Made by a program: the position numbers and the translations under genes. Below, piece after piece: positions 37,401 to 51,909 of a stretch of DNA of 64,000 nucleotides (position 1 is the stretch's first letter; each line of letters opens with the position of its first letter). Below the pieces are notes generated by a model. It searched no databases and had not been told where the DNA came from. It saw only the letters and a list, made by a program, of their open reading frames with translations. Source of the DNA: Crotophaga sulcirostris (taxonomy: Eukaryota; Chordata; Aves; Cuculiformes; Crotophagidae); contig VYZB01000274.1 of assembly GCA_013397455.1 (NCBI GenBank), positions 439,411 through 503,410 on the forward strand. Direction: 5' to 3'.

Positions 37401-40400
37401 CTGCGCCAATCTCAGGATATGATGACTTTACATAGAGCGCTACTGTGGGAGTTTTCCTTTGACAGCTTCCCAGAGTTCCCTGCAGACTCCATTGCAGTGC
37501 AAGAGAGAAATCTAGCCACAAATAATAAAGTAATCTAATTACATTTTCTTTTTTTTTCATTATTGGTAACACTTCTTTGCAGCATTTTGGACTTGCAAGG
37601 GGAAAAGAAAAAGAAAATGGAGTAGAGTTGAAGTGAAAAACTGATTCTTATCTTTCTGATGACAGCAGTAGTGGATGCTACATGACTTTTGCAGTAGGCA
37701 AAAGGGTCTTTATCCTGTCATTGGAGCTAGTCAAACAAGTTGCTGCAATTTTCACCACTACCTTACATCCCCCAGTGACTCAATCTTTTAAAGGAGAATA
37801 ATGTTACCAGGTAGGAGCAGGTGAGATATACATAGTGTTACTGTAGTACTCTCAGCTTGTTCTGAAGGGAACAACAGCGTTTCAGGCTGTGGCTGTATCC
37901 TCACATTAGCTGAAGGTTTGGCTCAGGATTTTAGCTTGACTCAACTCCTTACGCTTTGCTTTAGCATAGTCTAGCATAAAGCGGCTGTTTTCAGGCCTGA
38001 GATTTGTCTCACATTTGAGCTGCACAAAGAGGCTGCTGATAGTATAAGGACAGGTTTTCTTTTTAAATACTTCTCTCAGAGTGGTTAGGAGGAATGAACT
38101 TCCATCAAGCCAAGTTCATTCAGCTTGAGAAAGCATGGAGAGATCTTTGTAATGAAAAAAGTTCTAATAACCTGACAAGTAATTGTTGTTATTTCCATGC
38201 GGCTGATTGCTGAGAGTTTATAAAAAAAACAGAAATCTTTGTGGTCTTTCTTTGCAAGGGAAGAGGATGCAGGAAGAACAGGATTGCATAGTGGCCTGCC
38301 ATCTTCACAGTCATTTAATGAAAAGCATAGCTATATCAGGTTGCTAACAGAGAATCCTTCAATTTTAACCATTTGATGGCTTACGTGTATCTACAAGTGA
38401 GAAAAGGGGAGAAAAAAGCAGAACTCTTGGATAGCAGGTGTGTGTTTTCCTAGCAGGTTATGCAAAGTTCCCGTGGACAGAGAGCTCTAGAATGTTATCC
38501 TATCACTGAAAGCTAATGGCAGCCCTTTCATTCTGTGCTAGACTCTGTCATGTAAGCAATAGTGTTGAGTCTGCCCATCTGTGAGGGCAATGTGTTGATT
38601 AAGTTGGAGTAAATAGTACTGATGCAGCCTGTTCTTAAAAATAAGAAGGTGGCCTGTGCTTATATAGTGTGCATATGCAGATAATATGCAGTGTTTCCAT
38701 TGTCAAAAGGGGCAGAAGGTTGCATATGCTTCCTTCAGAAGCTTCCTGACATGCAGTTCAGCATCTATGCTGAACTTCTGACTCAATGAACTGCATCTAA
38801 TCGCCTATGATTTAATTTTACTGCAGATTAAATATTGACAACCTAGAAGTGTTACTCACTGCTGACACCTTGATAAAAATGGATTGATGTGTAGAATGCA
38901 AGATAGACTGACTTCCTTAACGTTATTTTGAAAGCAGAAAATAAACTTGCAGAGAAGATGATGGTGAACAGCATATCACTGTGAATGTTGCCACATTGTG
39001 CTAATTAGCTGTGGAAATTGCGATGGTTTCTGTGATACATATAATTAATTTGTATGCCTTTCAAAGCTTTTGTGGAACAGATATCCTGCTGACAAAGTCA
39101 TTATCACAAAACAGAGAACAAAATATCTTGCTCTATTATTCATTTCACACTACTCAAAGCTAATCAGGCACATTTGCGTAGCATTGGAAAAAAAATCTCA
39201 GACGCATTTTACTGCATCAAATCACAAATTCAACCCTTGGCATGAACATGTGGACTCAAGGTATAAATGCGCGTTATATTAATTGCAGTGGTGTTATGTG
39301 GATAGTTACATCAAAGTCAAATGCAGCCAAGGCTTCAAGGATCAGCTTCCTGTAGGAGGAACGATCACAAGAAAACAAAACAACTCTGTAGTAAAATATC
39401 TTAAGAGCTGATCTCCAGCCTGCAGAAAGTGGAGAAAAATAATTTTACTTAGGTACTCAGTCTTTAACGTGTTCTTGGGAGTGTTTAAAAAAATGCATGT
39501 TTGCTGCTTTTAAGACAATCTCTAAGGAAGTTATGGAAGGAAGGGAACATCCATGCTCTGATCAAAGGCAGCTACCTTGTTCTGGTGCCAGCTATTAACT
39601 GCATGACCAGATCTTGTATTACACCTGACTCAGTGTCAGCTTCAATAAAGAACTGATGCTGGAAAGCATGAATATTTTGAAACAAAAACTGCATTTTAAA
39701 ATTTGGTTGATTAACATATGGAATAATTCACAAGTATTTTGCTCTGCGTGACTGTGCTTCTAGTAGCTTTGTGATAGGGCCATCCTTTGATTTATTTGCA
39801 GGTTTGGCTTAGTTTGTGATGCTAGAGGCTCTTTCAAGAAGATGCAGAACATTAATCGTTACATTGTGTGCAGTTCTTCACTGTCTATGTTTGCTCCATA
39901 AAATAGTAACTGAAGGGGTACAGTTGGGTCCTGAAGGGTTTTCTGCCTGCGGTAGGCAGGGAGTGTCTTCAGGGGAGTAGTTTCAATCTTATCTAATCTT
40001 TACCAACGTTGCTGGTTCAGGGAAAGGTTCATTTCTACTTCTTGCAAGAAGGGCTGGCACTCTGTTCATAATTTATACACCAATTACTCCTGTGAGACGT
40101 CACCTCAGGAAGAAGTTGCCTTTGCTTTGCCTTTGAGGAGCTGAGACGCAGTGAAGAATGTAGGGGCAGGAGCTGGGTGAGCTGATTTCTCCTCTGGCTT
40201 TGATGATTGCCTGAACTGCCGAGTCTCACTTCCACCAGTGCATCATTTTCCCATCTAAAAGCCTTGGAGAGTCATGTATCCTTGAGGACTTTTTGAATTT
40301 TACAGAGAAAGTGGTATGGAAGAGGTGGTTATTTCAGTGCTGGTAACATTAAATGCCAACTGCTCAAAGTATCCTGGAAACCCCATGAATCCTAAAAGCT

Positions 40401-43400
40401 GTATTTCTGTGTTACATTTTTTAATGCTATGTAGATGAGGAGAGTGAGAAGGCCAAGAACAATGGGAAACAAATGAGGAATAATAGCAGCTTGGGCTTGC
40501 AAGAGCTAGCTAACATCACTGTTATTTGGTACACATCATTGTGGGCTGTCGATACTGACCCACTCCTGCTTGTCCATCCGTGCATAATGAGCAGGAGGAG
40601 TGAAACATGCTGAGTGTAATTCCCTTATGTTATATTGATGTGGATACAAAATAGAACATTGAGATTTTCTATTTGCTATTTTGTTAGAGAAGGCATAAAG
40701 TAGCAAAGCTAAGACTACTTTAAGAGGCAAAGCTTACAGAAAACAGTATCTTGAAAAAGATCCAAGGCTGATAGCTACAATAAAGCCTAGAAGGTTACAG
40801 GTCTAGTTATTCTTCTCTTTACCTTTCTTGTTTGACAGGAAAAAAAAAAGTAATGTTTCTTTTATTTTTTTATCTTTACAGTAATTCTGTGTCATTAAAA
40901 ATATTACTTCTTGCTCCTTAATGGCATTGTTTTACCAACAAAAACATATAAACGTATATAGCCAGAACTTTTGGATCAGCTACACATTAATTTATGTTTT
41001 TATTATTATTGTACTTTTGAATTTAGAGTGTAATTTCTGATCTCATATTTCAGAATTGTCAGCTGAAAATAGCTTTTGCTGAACTGATTTCCTGATATGA
41101 CAGGTTATCAAGGAATTACTTCTAACTAGTGCTGTAAGAAACAAAATACACTGTTTACTAAATTGTCATCATCTTATTTATGTTTTGAGAACAGTAACCT
41201 TCTTTTGAACTGCCAGTTCCACTGTTTTTGTAATTGGTGCTTGTTTCAAAACATTTGGAGAAAAAAGTATAAAGGCTTATATGCACTAAGGAACAGCTCT
41301 GATGAGATTGCAGGAGAGATTGCTACTTTAAACTACTGTTTTTATAGCATGACAAGTGTCATGGGCATTTGGTGGCAGGCAAATGAACATGTTATTCATC
41401 ATTTCTGAACTGAACAAAGTAAATAACTTAGTTGAGGTCAGTGACAATGATTGATGGATCTGCTCAAGGCTTTCACAGATGCATTGCAAGTCTGTCATCT
41501 TTGTCTTTTAGAAGGGTTTTTAATCAATAAATAGTGTTACAATGAGCTAGAAACAGGAGCATGAGCCATAAACAGAAACTAATGCTTTTCCTTTTGGGCC
41601 AGAAAATTAACTGTGCAGATAAATTGCTGTTTTCGTTTCCTCTTGTCAACATGTAAATGTCACAAACTGTCCTTCCATGATTTCTGCATTGTGATTTTTT
41701 TGGGTGCATGATAAAGACCACACAATGAGAACAGTGCTATGGTTTCTGAAGAAGAACACTCTGTGTAGTGATTCAGCCCAGACAAATGTTTCGTTCACAG
41801 ACAGTAAGTGATGCTGTCTCACCCAGAGTAGGTACAGGGAGGAATAATACAGTTATAAAATAAAAAGATGACGTACCTACCAAAAGTTGCTACACAGTTT
41901 AGATTTCACATTATTTAAATTAATTTGCCTCGAAATGAATTTAAATGGATTTCTTGATTTGCAGAGCCAAGTGAGATGTCAGGTGATATAAATTGGAAGG
42001 TCTATAGGCTTGTTTGCTTCTTTTGTAACTATTTGTGTGTGCAATGAAATAGTGAGGTGGGATGGTAGTTTTATGCCACTTTTTTTTTGATCAGGAGGAC
42101 TACGAAGTTTCTGCAGCAAAACCTCTCAGGCTACTCCTTATTGAGCCCTATGGAAGACTTCTGCATCTAGCTGTGATTCTGATTCTAGAAAAAAAAATAG
42201 CACCTTCACAAACTGCAATTCTGAAAAAGAAGGCTGGAGGATTTTTTGAGAAGTCATCTAGTGAGACTCTTTGCATTCTTCCAGAAACAGAAATCTCAGA
42301 GATTCTCTGGGTAATGACATCTTATGTTTCTCTCTACTTTCTTTCCTGAACCTTCATTACTCCACTTTTGTTTACTGATTTCTTTTCCAATAAGCTGTAC
42401 TCTTCAAGGAAGTTTTATTACTTTCTCATCAGAAGCTACTTTCTGCACATTGGAAGACTTGTGTTTCTGGCTCTTCTCTCTTGACAAAACTACTATTGCT
42501 TCTTTACCCATTCATCACAGGCTACATTTTGAAAAGAAATCCTTATTCTGGATTTCAATCAGAGATTATAATTATGTTGAACTGAACTTTACTTAATAGG
42601 CGGGAGAGAAGGGTTAGGTGTCTCATAAGATCTCATCCCATCCTACCTAATTAGGTAATATGTATCACTGACCTCAGGATCCTGCCTTGCAGCCTATAGC
42701 TATATTTTATTCTGTTATACACCATTATAGTAAAAAAAAAATAAATCCTTAACACAGAGAGTGATGAAAGGAATAAAGGACTATTGTAGCCAGATAAACA
42801 AAAGTATCTGATATATCACTTGTGAAAGCTCTGCAATCTGTTTAACTGGAAAATAAACAGGCTGCATGATGTTCACAGTAATACTCCCGACTGGCATTAT
42901 AACCTTGAACTAGACTCAGAAATTGTCCGCCTGCCAGCTTTTTTAAGCATGGTGGACTCTACCTCCAAAACGAGTGTATGACAAAACCAAGTTCTGCATC
43001 CAGTCTTGGAAGTGTAGGTCTGGAAGTTTTCCTCAGAATAAAAAGAAATGCATTTGAATTGGCACCAACATCAGGAACAGTAGGGATCAAAATTTGTCAG
43101 AGAGCTAATATAGCAGAAAGAATGATACAGTGATGAGGCTCAGACTCTTGTCCCATGGTATACATGCAGCACTCTGTGCTGATCAATTTACAGTACATTC
43201 AGAACATAAGCTAAGCAGTTGTCTCCATGAAACTTAGAGGTCACTTTAGCCAAATTTCCCTGAAGAGCCAGAGCTCTGATAAATTAAAAATTAATTTCCA
43301 TTCTATAATCTTGTAAAAGATACAAAGTACTTTCTTTGCTTCCCCTTTTTCCTCCCTTTCCTCCTTCCTCCTTGAGGAGCTTTTCAAATCATGTAGTTCA

Positions 43401-46400
43401 TACTTAAAAAAAAAGAGGTCTACAAGAATGAATAATGCATGACAGAATTTTCTGTATTAGAAGAGATGAAAATACGGAAAGCAGTCTTGCATTTTATGCT
43501 GTATTACAGACACAGATCAATGCCAGACATGAAACAAAGCCAACAACAACTCCATTACTCTGATAATTTTGCCTCAGAGCTGCCCATATGAACAGTAGAG
43601 TTTCATGAGCATTGCAGAAGCCAAAATGTACTCATGCTTTTGTGTGTGTGTATGTTTGTCTATGCACACTGAAAGGGAAGTGTTTAAGTGCTTGGTTAAC
43701 TCTGTTCTCTCTTCTTGGAGTTTGAAACCTCTTTAAATTCTCAACATCTGTAGCTGAAGTCCAGAAAACCTGAAGTAAGTTTTAGAACGCCGCCGCTGAA
43801 TCCCTGCATGATCTAGCTCTCTTGCCCCTCTAGCCTGCAAAACTATCACTTAAAACTGTCTGTGTCAGGCAGTGTCTGTAGTTCATTAAGCTGCACAGAA
43901 TTAAACAGAACAACCTGTGAAAGTTTCCTGAAAGTGATCATGTGGAAAAGATAGAAGTTTTCCAGTAGTCTTTGGAGTACAGGCTAGAAGGCATGAAAAA
44001 GGGTGCAGCCACATCAGTTTTGGCTAGTTTCACCATGCTGAGAAGACACTACTGCTTTTAAGGAAGGTGAGCAGAGAGGGTGCGTGGCAAAAAGTCTGCC
44101 AGAGACTGGAAGGCCTCACACAAAGGCAAAACATTCTTGTATCTGACTATATCTTTCCCACTCAGAAGTACTGAATAGAGCTTCTGGAGTTCAGGATTTT
44201 TTTTTCATCTTTGGTCTTGCAGTGCTTTGTACCTTTGAGAGCACAGGGAAAAAAACCCCTGTTTAAAAAGTGATTTCTTTTTTCTGTTTTCTTTTGAGTC
44301 GGACTGCCAGCTGCTGAATTTTCAGAAGATGACTTTTGGAATGCATAATTCAACTGATTCTGCTGAAGTAGCAACAATTAGTACCAGGGTGGGGAATATC
44401 CCCAAATATGTGGGTAAGTGTGAACTATAAAGACGTCCCCCAAAGGAAACTGAGAGACTTGCTCAAAAATTTGGTCATGGAGGTCAGCCTTCTAACATTT
44501 TCCCCTTGCAAAATTGTGTTCAGTCATGCTGCAGTTCAGAAACTAAAGTGACAGTGGATGGAACAGACAATGGGATATTAAGCATGTTCCATTTCCTAAG
44601 GGTTAGTTTATTATTCAGATGATGTTTCTATCCCACTCGATGATTGAATATATGAACTGTTTGCTGAACAGTACTTTTGGTGAAAAACTTTTGTGGTATT
44701 TCTGAATAATCAGGTCATTCTTTGCTCTGAAAAAGAAAACTGAAGTAACAAACTTATATTTAGGACATATCTATTAAAAATGATTAAATGGAATAGGAAA
44801 TTTCCATACTGGTGCTTATAAGAGTCTTGAATATTTTCTTGAAGAGTGACATTACAATTTTTAAAATTCTTAGTACCTGAATGTGGCTTTAACCTTTGAC
44901 AATGAGTTTTAGTACTAATTTCTTTTCAATGGATAGTTTCTGGATGTGGTTAAATCTTAACTTTGATGACATTATGGGATGAAAGCCTTCATCTGGTACA
45001 AAAAGTAAAATCTGGCACTTTTTTTTCTTATTCAGGATCTCTTTTTTCTTACAGACAGGTGCAGGGGAAAGAGACACCAGCTGGTTGTGAGGTATTTCTC
45101 TCTCATCATTGTTTTGGTGCATTTGGGTCTCTTTTTAAGTCTCCTTGTTTTACAGCAGGTTGTTCATCTTTCCAAATGATATTTGCCCTTGCCACATTTC
45201 TCATCCCCCCAGTAATTATCTGAAATTCCCTATCAGACCCATTCTGAATCTACAGAGTTAATCACAAGTGCTCTTGTACTAATGCAGAAAGCAGCAATTA
45301 TAGTTCCTCTTCCCTTGCACAGCGCACAGTACTCGCTCCCCTTCCCATGCACAGGATTTTACTGCACACTTTTTCACTGATGCTGTATTAAAAGTCTACA
45401 GCCTAACAGGTTTGACATGCTTGATTCATGCTGCGTACATGAATGACGTGAGGTGGCAAGCAAGAATAGTTTGTGGCTGATCCTCTTCCTCCTGTGCAGA
45501 AATGCCTTCCTATTATTGTCATGAGGTAGACAGGTGAAATTAATGGATATACAGCCTGCAGTCAGTTCACAGGGCTTTAGAATAACCTGGTGGCAGTGGT
45601 TGCTGCAGCCTATTGGTGAGCATAGGGTGCTTTCTGTGAAGTGTTTTGTGGTGGGTTTGTCCGTTGCATGAGTAACTTCAGATTTGCTTGGTAGGTAGGC
45701 ACTCCTTTCCACATTTCTTCATGTTAATCTTATTTCTACCTCCTGCTTATTACCTTCCTGATGTCTTCCAGACATTTGGTAGTAATCCAGGTCAAAAGTA
45801 CCTCATAGGTGCTGAGTACTGTATTGCTTTTTAACTAAAGCATCATTTTCTAGTTCCACAGGTTTACCATTCAGGTGTGCTTACAGGTTTCAGTAGGAAA
45901 CTCTTCTTAACAATATTTTGCTTACACTGGTCAGTCTTCATTCTTACATGAGACATCTGTGTATCGTGGCAGAGTAATCATGTTGGTGTCAGTTTCTCAT
46001 TAAAGAAGCAGTACACTGCAGGGAACTTACGTGGAATTGACCTTACCTCATGGCCACTTACATTGTTGTCTACCCTGCAATACTTCTAATGTAGCTTGAA
46101 GATTTTCACTGGACTATTTCTAGATTTCTGTGGCATCAGTGAAGATCAGAGCCTGTGCCCACACACACATACACCTATGCTACTGAAACTCTTTTCCTTG
46201 TAATCGGTTCACCAAATGGACAGGTGCTGCTGTCATTAGTTCCCAGGAAGAACTAGTTGCTTTAAGTGGGAGAGGAACATTTTGACTCCGTGGTGGACTC
46301 AAGCGTTTTCTTGAGGAGCTTGCTGTAAGCTGTACCTCTCTGCAACATTTTGCAGATTCATGTGAATCTTCCAAAGGGCAGTATTTGCAATTTCTTAATA

Positions 46401-48689
46401 TTGTCCTCAATATTGTTGGCTACAGATTTTCTGAACCATAGCTAATGATATTTTACAGTTATTCATCTAGGATATCCTTATATAGGAAACATAGTTCTGC
46501 ATCTCATTTACTAGCACTGAGTAACAGCGCTGAGTCCTTTTGCTGACAAATAATTCAGAGGTAAGTTAGGCAGGTGGTCATTTTGCTTACGTCCTGCAGA
46601 TGTGTGAGCATGACTGAGACTATAGGGAAACTTCAGTGTGGGAAGCACCAACACATTTATCTCCAGCATCTAAACACTGAAGTATCCTGGCACATTTGTC
46701 TGACTTCCTGATTCAGACACTAGCACTGATCCTATTGGCAAATACATTCAGCTGTTATTTTCCGTGTCTGTGAAGAAAAACTGCAAAACCAAAATAGTGA
46801 CTTTCTTGTGCTTCATGCAGGCAAGATTGTTGTCTGCTGTGCTGCAGAAAATTGCTAAGGTGCTTGTGGTACCACATAGGCAAATTTTTCTCTAATGTAT
46901 TAGAATATTTAAGCCCATAAGATGAGGGTGCCCTTTATGATACCCCAGCCTTGACTTCAAGGCTTTTATTTTAATATATCTAAACTCATCATCTTATGGT
47001 ATCATGTCGTCAATATACAGCTTGTGATCAAGTCCACTAAAACATTACTTCTGCCATTAATCATGTCTTTTTGTGCAGATAAAGGAGCTGAGAAAAAGTG
47101 TACATGTAGTTTTCGCTTTTACAACAAAGATCCACAGAAAATTCATTATCCCCATGTCCTAATATGTGTTGGTCTGCATTTTGTGCTGTGCTTAAGAAAA
47201 TGAATGCATACCCTTGTAATGAGTTATTTTGTATCAGAAGTGAAAATGAGTTAAGGCATCATCTTCTCCTAATGAAGCCAATGGAAAAAACTCTCATTAA
47301 ATTTAGGGGGAAGAAATTCCTGCCAAAAAGCGAATTTAGAAAAAGACTAATCAGCTGTGCCTTGTTAGACATAGTCAAGGGTGGCAGTTAGATATAAAAC
47401 TCTGTGGCTCCTAATCTGTCTTTTCAGACGTGGCAAGATCATTTTGTGCAGTTAATTTTCATTGCTACTCAAGGCAATAGGATTCAGTAGAAAGCTTTAA
47501 AATTGTGGAGTCTTATTTATATAAGAGAGTGGCTAATTGAGGTAGACATAAATTTAAACTAATGGACAATTATATTGCTGTCCCTCTGAAATCAGACTTT
47601 TGAGCTATTTGATTGTTATGATTGCATCGTAGTACACATGATATAATATTCATTTATGTGAAAACAGAAGATCTCTTATTTTCTAGTTAAATTCGCAAGG
47701 AGGTGGAGAAAACTGAGGGAGACTGGGACAGGAAGAGGAAGGATATTAGTTGTCGTGAATGATCTTAGTATTCTCTATACTGTATTACTTTTAATATTCA
47801 AGAATGATAAATGATATCTATTTTTTTGATTACATAAATATTTTTCTCCTATATCTGGCACATGTATACGTTACATGAATGTTCATTTTTATCATTTAGT
47901 TTTACTGAATATATTGCTTTGCATGCACAAGTTTATTATGTTTAGTGGATAGCTCTGATTTTATCAAACTGTGGAATATTAATCCCTTGGTGCCTTTATA
48001 GAAATTTAATACCTCAATATTTTTGAGCGTTTTATTTAGCACAGCAACAGATAAATTAAGAAGAAAGTAATAGGAATAGTAAAAATAAATGAAATCCATT
48101 TCAAGAGATCACATCAGTCACAATGAAAATAAAATGAAGGAGATAAAATTATTGGCAATCAGAATGAGGCGGAATCAATACAAAAATACACAAATTCATA
48201 AACTAAAAGCACAGCACTGTGCCAGAAGTTGAGGAGTAGGCCGACATTTCATAAAAGATCGGGCTGTTACTCATAGAGGATGAGAGCTGTTTTCCCCATT
48301 GAGGATAATGTATTTCTCCTCAAACAGCTCCGTCAAATAAGTGAACTAATCTGTTGTGCAAGGAGCAATCTAGCAAGAGTAGCAGTCTCTAAATGTGGTC
48401 CATGACCTCCAGGCTTGCTAGCTAGTAGGTAAATCACTGCTATGGCTCAGTCTTGCATATAGGACAGAAGTGGGCATAAACAGTGCCTTATTTGTTGCTG
48501 AGTGGCAGAGGGTGTGTGAAATAGATCAGAGAGATGTCACTTCTGCTTTGATATCCTTATACACACAGAACTTCTTTGGACCAGAGTATGTGATGAGAGC
48601 AGAGAAAAATGTGTACTGTAAGAACCAATGGCACATGCACAGTTTGTGCTGCGGACTGCAATGCCCAGAAAAAGTGACACAAGGGAGTT
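34443..48689. other. Non-coding AT-rich DNA
   Basis: More than 14 kb without a supportable gene or recognised transposon. An open frame at 34,517-35,032 (171 codons) right after the truncated RING gene starts at TTG, has no domain and overlaps open frames on the other strand, so I do not call it. Stretches near 38,990-39,060 and 47,280-47,720 hold homeodomain-type TAATTA/ATTAAT words and balanced AT-rich sequence of the sort seen in conserved enhancers; this is a guess. Confidence 0.5.
35236..35241 (+). terminator. Possible poly(A) signal downstream of right RING gene
   Basis: AATAAA lies about 800 nt beyond the stop codon of the truncated RING copy, in newly acquired non-homologous sequence. 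It could serve as a 3' end signal, but such hexamers are frequent in AT-rich DNA. Confidence 0.25.
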
Positions 48690-49683
48690 TTGCAAAGAGT
48701 TACAGTCAGTGGCTCCATGTCTCAGTGGAGACCAGTGATGAGTGGTGTTCCTTAGGAGTAGGCATTGGGACGGGCAGTGTTTAACATTTTTGTTGGTGAC
48801 TCAGCAAGTTTACTGGTGACACCAAGCTGAATGGAGCAGTTGACACACTGGAGGGAAGGGATGCCATCCAGAGGGACTTTGACAGGCTTGAGAAGTGGGC
48901 CCATGCAAACCTCATGAGGTTCTATAAGGCCAAATGCAAGGTCCCGCACCTGGGCTGAGGCAACCCCTGGTATGAGTGCAGGCTAGGGGATGAACGGATT
49001 GAAGGCAGCCTTGATGAGAAGGTCTTGGGGGTACTGGTAAATAAAGTGTTGGACATGAGCTAGCAATGTGTACTTGCAGCCCAGAAAGCCAACCGTATTC
49101 TGGGCTGCATCCAAAGATGCATAGTCATCAGATTAAGGGAGGTGATTCTACCCCTCTAATTCCTCTCTGGTGAGAACGTGCCTGGCATACTGCATCCAGT
49201 TCTGGTGCCTTCAGCACAGGAAAGCCGTGGACCTGTTGGAGCTGGTCCAGAGGAGGGCCACAAAGATGATCAGAGGGGTGAAACACCTTTCCTGTGAATA
49301 CAGGCTGAGAAAGTTGGGGTTGCTCAGGCTGGAGAAGAGAAGGCTCTGGGAAGACCTTATTGTGACCTCTCAGTTCCTAAAGGAGGCCTACAAGAAAGCA
49401 GGAAAGGGGCTTTTGATAAGAGCATGTAGGGATAGTACAAGAGAAAATGGTTTTAAGCTGAAGGAGGGTAGATTTAGATTAGATATAAGGAAAAAATTCT
49501 TTACACTGGGGGTTGTGAGGCGCTAGAACAGGTTTCCCAGGCACGTCATGGATGTCCCATCTCTGGAAGTGTTCACGACCAGACTGGATGTGGCTTTCAG
49601 CAACCTTATCTAGTGGAAGGTATCCCTGGAACTGGATGATCTTAAAGTTCTCTTCCAGCCCAAACTATTCTGTGGTTCTATAA
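48690..49683 (+). mobile_element. CR1 LINE, 5'-truncated copy of about 1 kb
   Basis: This has the unmistakable order of a CR1 3' half: 'GTGGAGACCAGTGATGAGTGG', 'TTTAACATTTTTGTTGGTGAC', 'TGACACACTGGAGGGAAGGG', 'CAAATGCAAGGTCCCGCACC', 'CCAACCGTATTCTGGGCTGC', 'CCCAGGCACGTCATGG', 'GATCTTAAAGTTCTCTTCC' and a terminal ATTCTGTGGTTCTAT. It encodes the C-terminal part of the reverse-transcriptase protein and the 3' UTR. Stop codons and frameshifts show it is dead. Truncation at the 5' end is normal for CR1. Confidence 0.95.
49170..49526 (+). pseudogene. CR1 ORF2 C-terminal remnant
   Basis: A 118-codon open segment inside the CR1 copy carries the end of the CR1 ORF2 protein: an LELVQRRATKMIRG block, an YRLRKLGLLRLEKRRLWEDL block and a KEGRFRLDIRKKFF ending. 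These lie downstream of the catalytic part of reverse transcriptase. The upstream frame is interrupted, so this is a decayed remnant and not an expressed gene. Confidence 0.9.
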
Positions 49684-51909
49684 ATTTCCAAAAGGACTTA
49701 CTATTGGCCTGATCCTCTCCTCACTGATAACACTGAGAATTTTATCATTGACATTCAAGAAGGAAGCAGTCTGGCTGCTTAAATTTTTACTGTTGCAGTT
49801 TCCTTTAAAAATAATGAGTTCCTCTATGGATATATTTATATGATTTGCTCATAAAAATTAGTTTAATGTCTCTCTGAAGCTTTTCATTAGAAGGATGCTT
49901 TGTATTTTGCAAAATGTTAAGTAATTTTCTTCATCTATGTCTTAATTAATAGTGTTGATAAAAAAACCAAACTTATGCCTCAACTGAGTACATTGCCCAG
50001 TACTCAGGTGTCATTTTTAGATATACCCTCAAGCAAGCAATTCATAGGCATGAGGCTGTGCCTAATACTAACAAAAAACCCCAGTCCTCAGAAAGAGATA
50101 CTTCCTCTATTTACTTTAAAGCTTCTTTCAGATCTCAAAGTTGGAGGAGTTAAGACTTTCTGGTTAAAAAGGGAAGTCAGAACTCTTATTCAAAAAACAA
50201 GAATTTTTAGCCTTGGTGTTCCTTTGCCCTGTATTTCTGTGATTCTGTCCTCTGAGTCCAGCTTGTTTACTCAGCAGATGTTAGACCCATCATCAGAAAT
50301 ATTAAAACCTGCTGGGGACCCTGGCTTCCTGTACAGTTAATCTTACATAAGACAGTAAACATGCATAACATTTATGAGAGTTCTGTAAGTGTCCATGCTG
50401 TTGAAACCTGCCTATTCCATTTAAAATAGAAATGCATTTGTGTGAGTCTTGAATATGGTAAAGATTTAAGGTTCCAGAAGAAAGAAGAGTTCCTTTATTG
50501 ATGATCAAATAAGACCCAAGATGACTGTCCAAATTACTTTACTGTCCTAATTTGTAGATTCCTTTCCAGTGTGAACTTTGAGAGCTTCCACTATTACGTT
50601 GTCTACAAAGGCCTTACTTATAACCGTTCAATGCCAAATGTCTACAGCCAGCATATGGTTATCCAGTCATACTTCTTTCCATAGTTTCCTGTATCTTTTC
50701 ACAGCTTTTCTAAGTTCCGTTAGTCAGAGGCTGTATACGGGATTGATGAATCTACAACCCTTTTAGTATAATCTATTATTGCTTAGTCAAATGTATGTTT
50801 AAACTATGGATGCTCCTGAGAATGAAATTAATTAATATGGGCATGGGAAAAGACCATTAATTAGCAGACTTCCAGGGAACCTTTGATCATGACCTCAAAT
50901 TTTTCTTTCTTTTCTTGCCCAAATGTAGCTTGAATATTTTAAGAACTAAAAGATTTACAAAACTAGAATGCATTTACTTGATTCTCATGTGGAATTAACC
51001 TTTAATATGCCTGTTCTAATTAACCATTTAATATCTTTCCTATATGCAGATTTGTGTTAAAAATCTCTATTTTGAGAAAGTTTTTTCCTAGAACAGAACT
51101 TCAGTATAGAGCAAATCCAAGAAAAAAAGTTAACTGCTGTATTTCTTTTTTTCTGCAACCTTCTAAAGTTCAGCAGAAGGATAGAGTTTTGAAGATTTGC
51201 TTTTAAACTGCCTTCTTTTGATTTTTTTTTTCTCCGTTGTGCTTTGAAAACATTCCTAGGTTGTTTGGTAATTATTCAGACGAAGAAAAGAATATCTGAG
51301 GGCAAAACTAGAGTAATTTATACTGTGGTGTCTTCCTTTTTGAGTTTGAAGAAAGTGAAAAGGAAACTGAAAGAAGCCAGATAAAAAATCCAGAAAAATT
51401 GAGTTAGAAAGAGCAAAGAGGGCAAAGACACTTCAAACTGTAGGTAATATGGGATAATCCCAGCGTATTTCTGTCAAAATTGAAAGGCTCAGAGGTACCT
51501 GAGTTTCCCCTTTACAGTAACCTAATCACACCATTAATGTCATATTCCTCAGTGTATTCATCCTATTTCTATTTTCGAACAAAGTGCACGTTTATGACAT
51601 GCAATCAGCTGTTCAAAGAAATAATTGGGCAATTTTTTTGTGAATGGCTTTTGATTTCAGAGCTCTTGCAGGACTCAGTAGATGTGCTATATCCACATTT
51701 TAGTAAATTAAGATGTACTCTGGAGACTGCTAACAGTACAAAGACATGCAACCAGAACAAATATATACCACCGTAAATCAAAATATGTTTTAGGTAACTG
51801 ATACTACTGTGATTTTAAACTATATCTCTGTTACGACCTGAATTGAATTTACCTGCTCAGAAAGATGGAGGAGGTAGGGTTCTTTCAGGTAGTAATGCAA
51901 CGAGTTAAA
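49684..51909. other. Non-coding AT-rich DNA
   Basis: No gene or recognised repeat between the CR1 copy and the next unusual block. A 121-codon frame at 49,975-50,340 shows no domain. Confidence 0.5.

Noticed and set aside
50230..50250. TTTCTGTGATTCTGT resembling a CR1 terminal repeat
   Set aside because: No CR1 body precedes it, so chance is the simpler reading.
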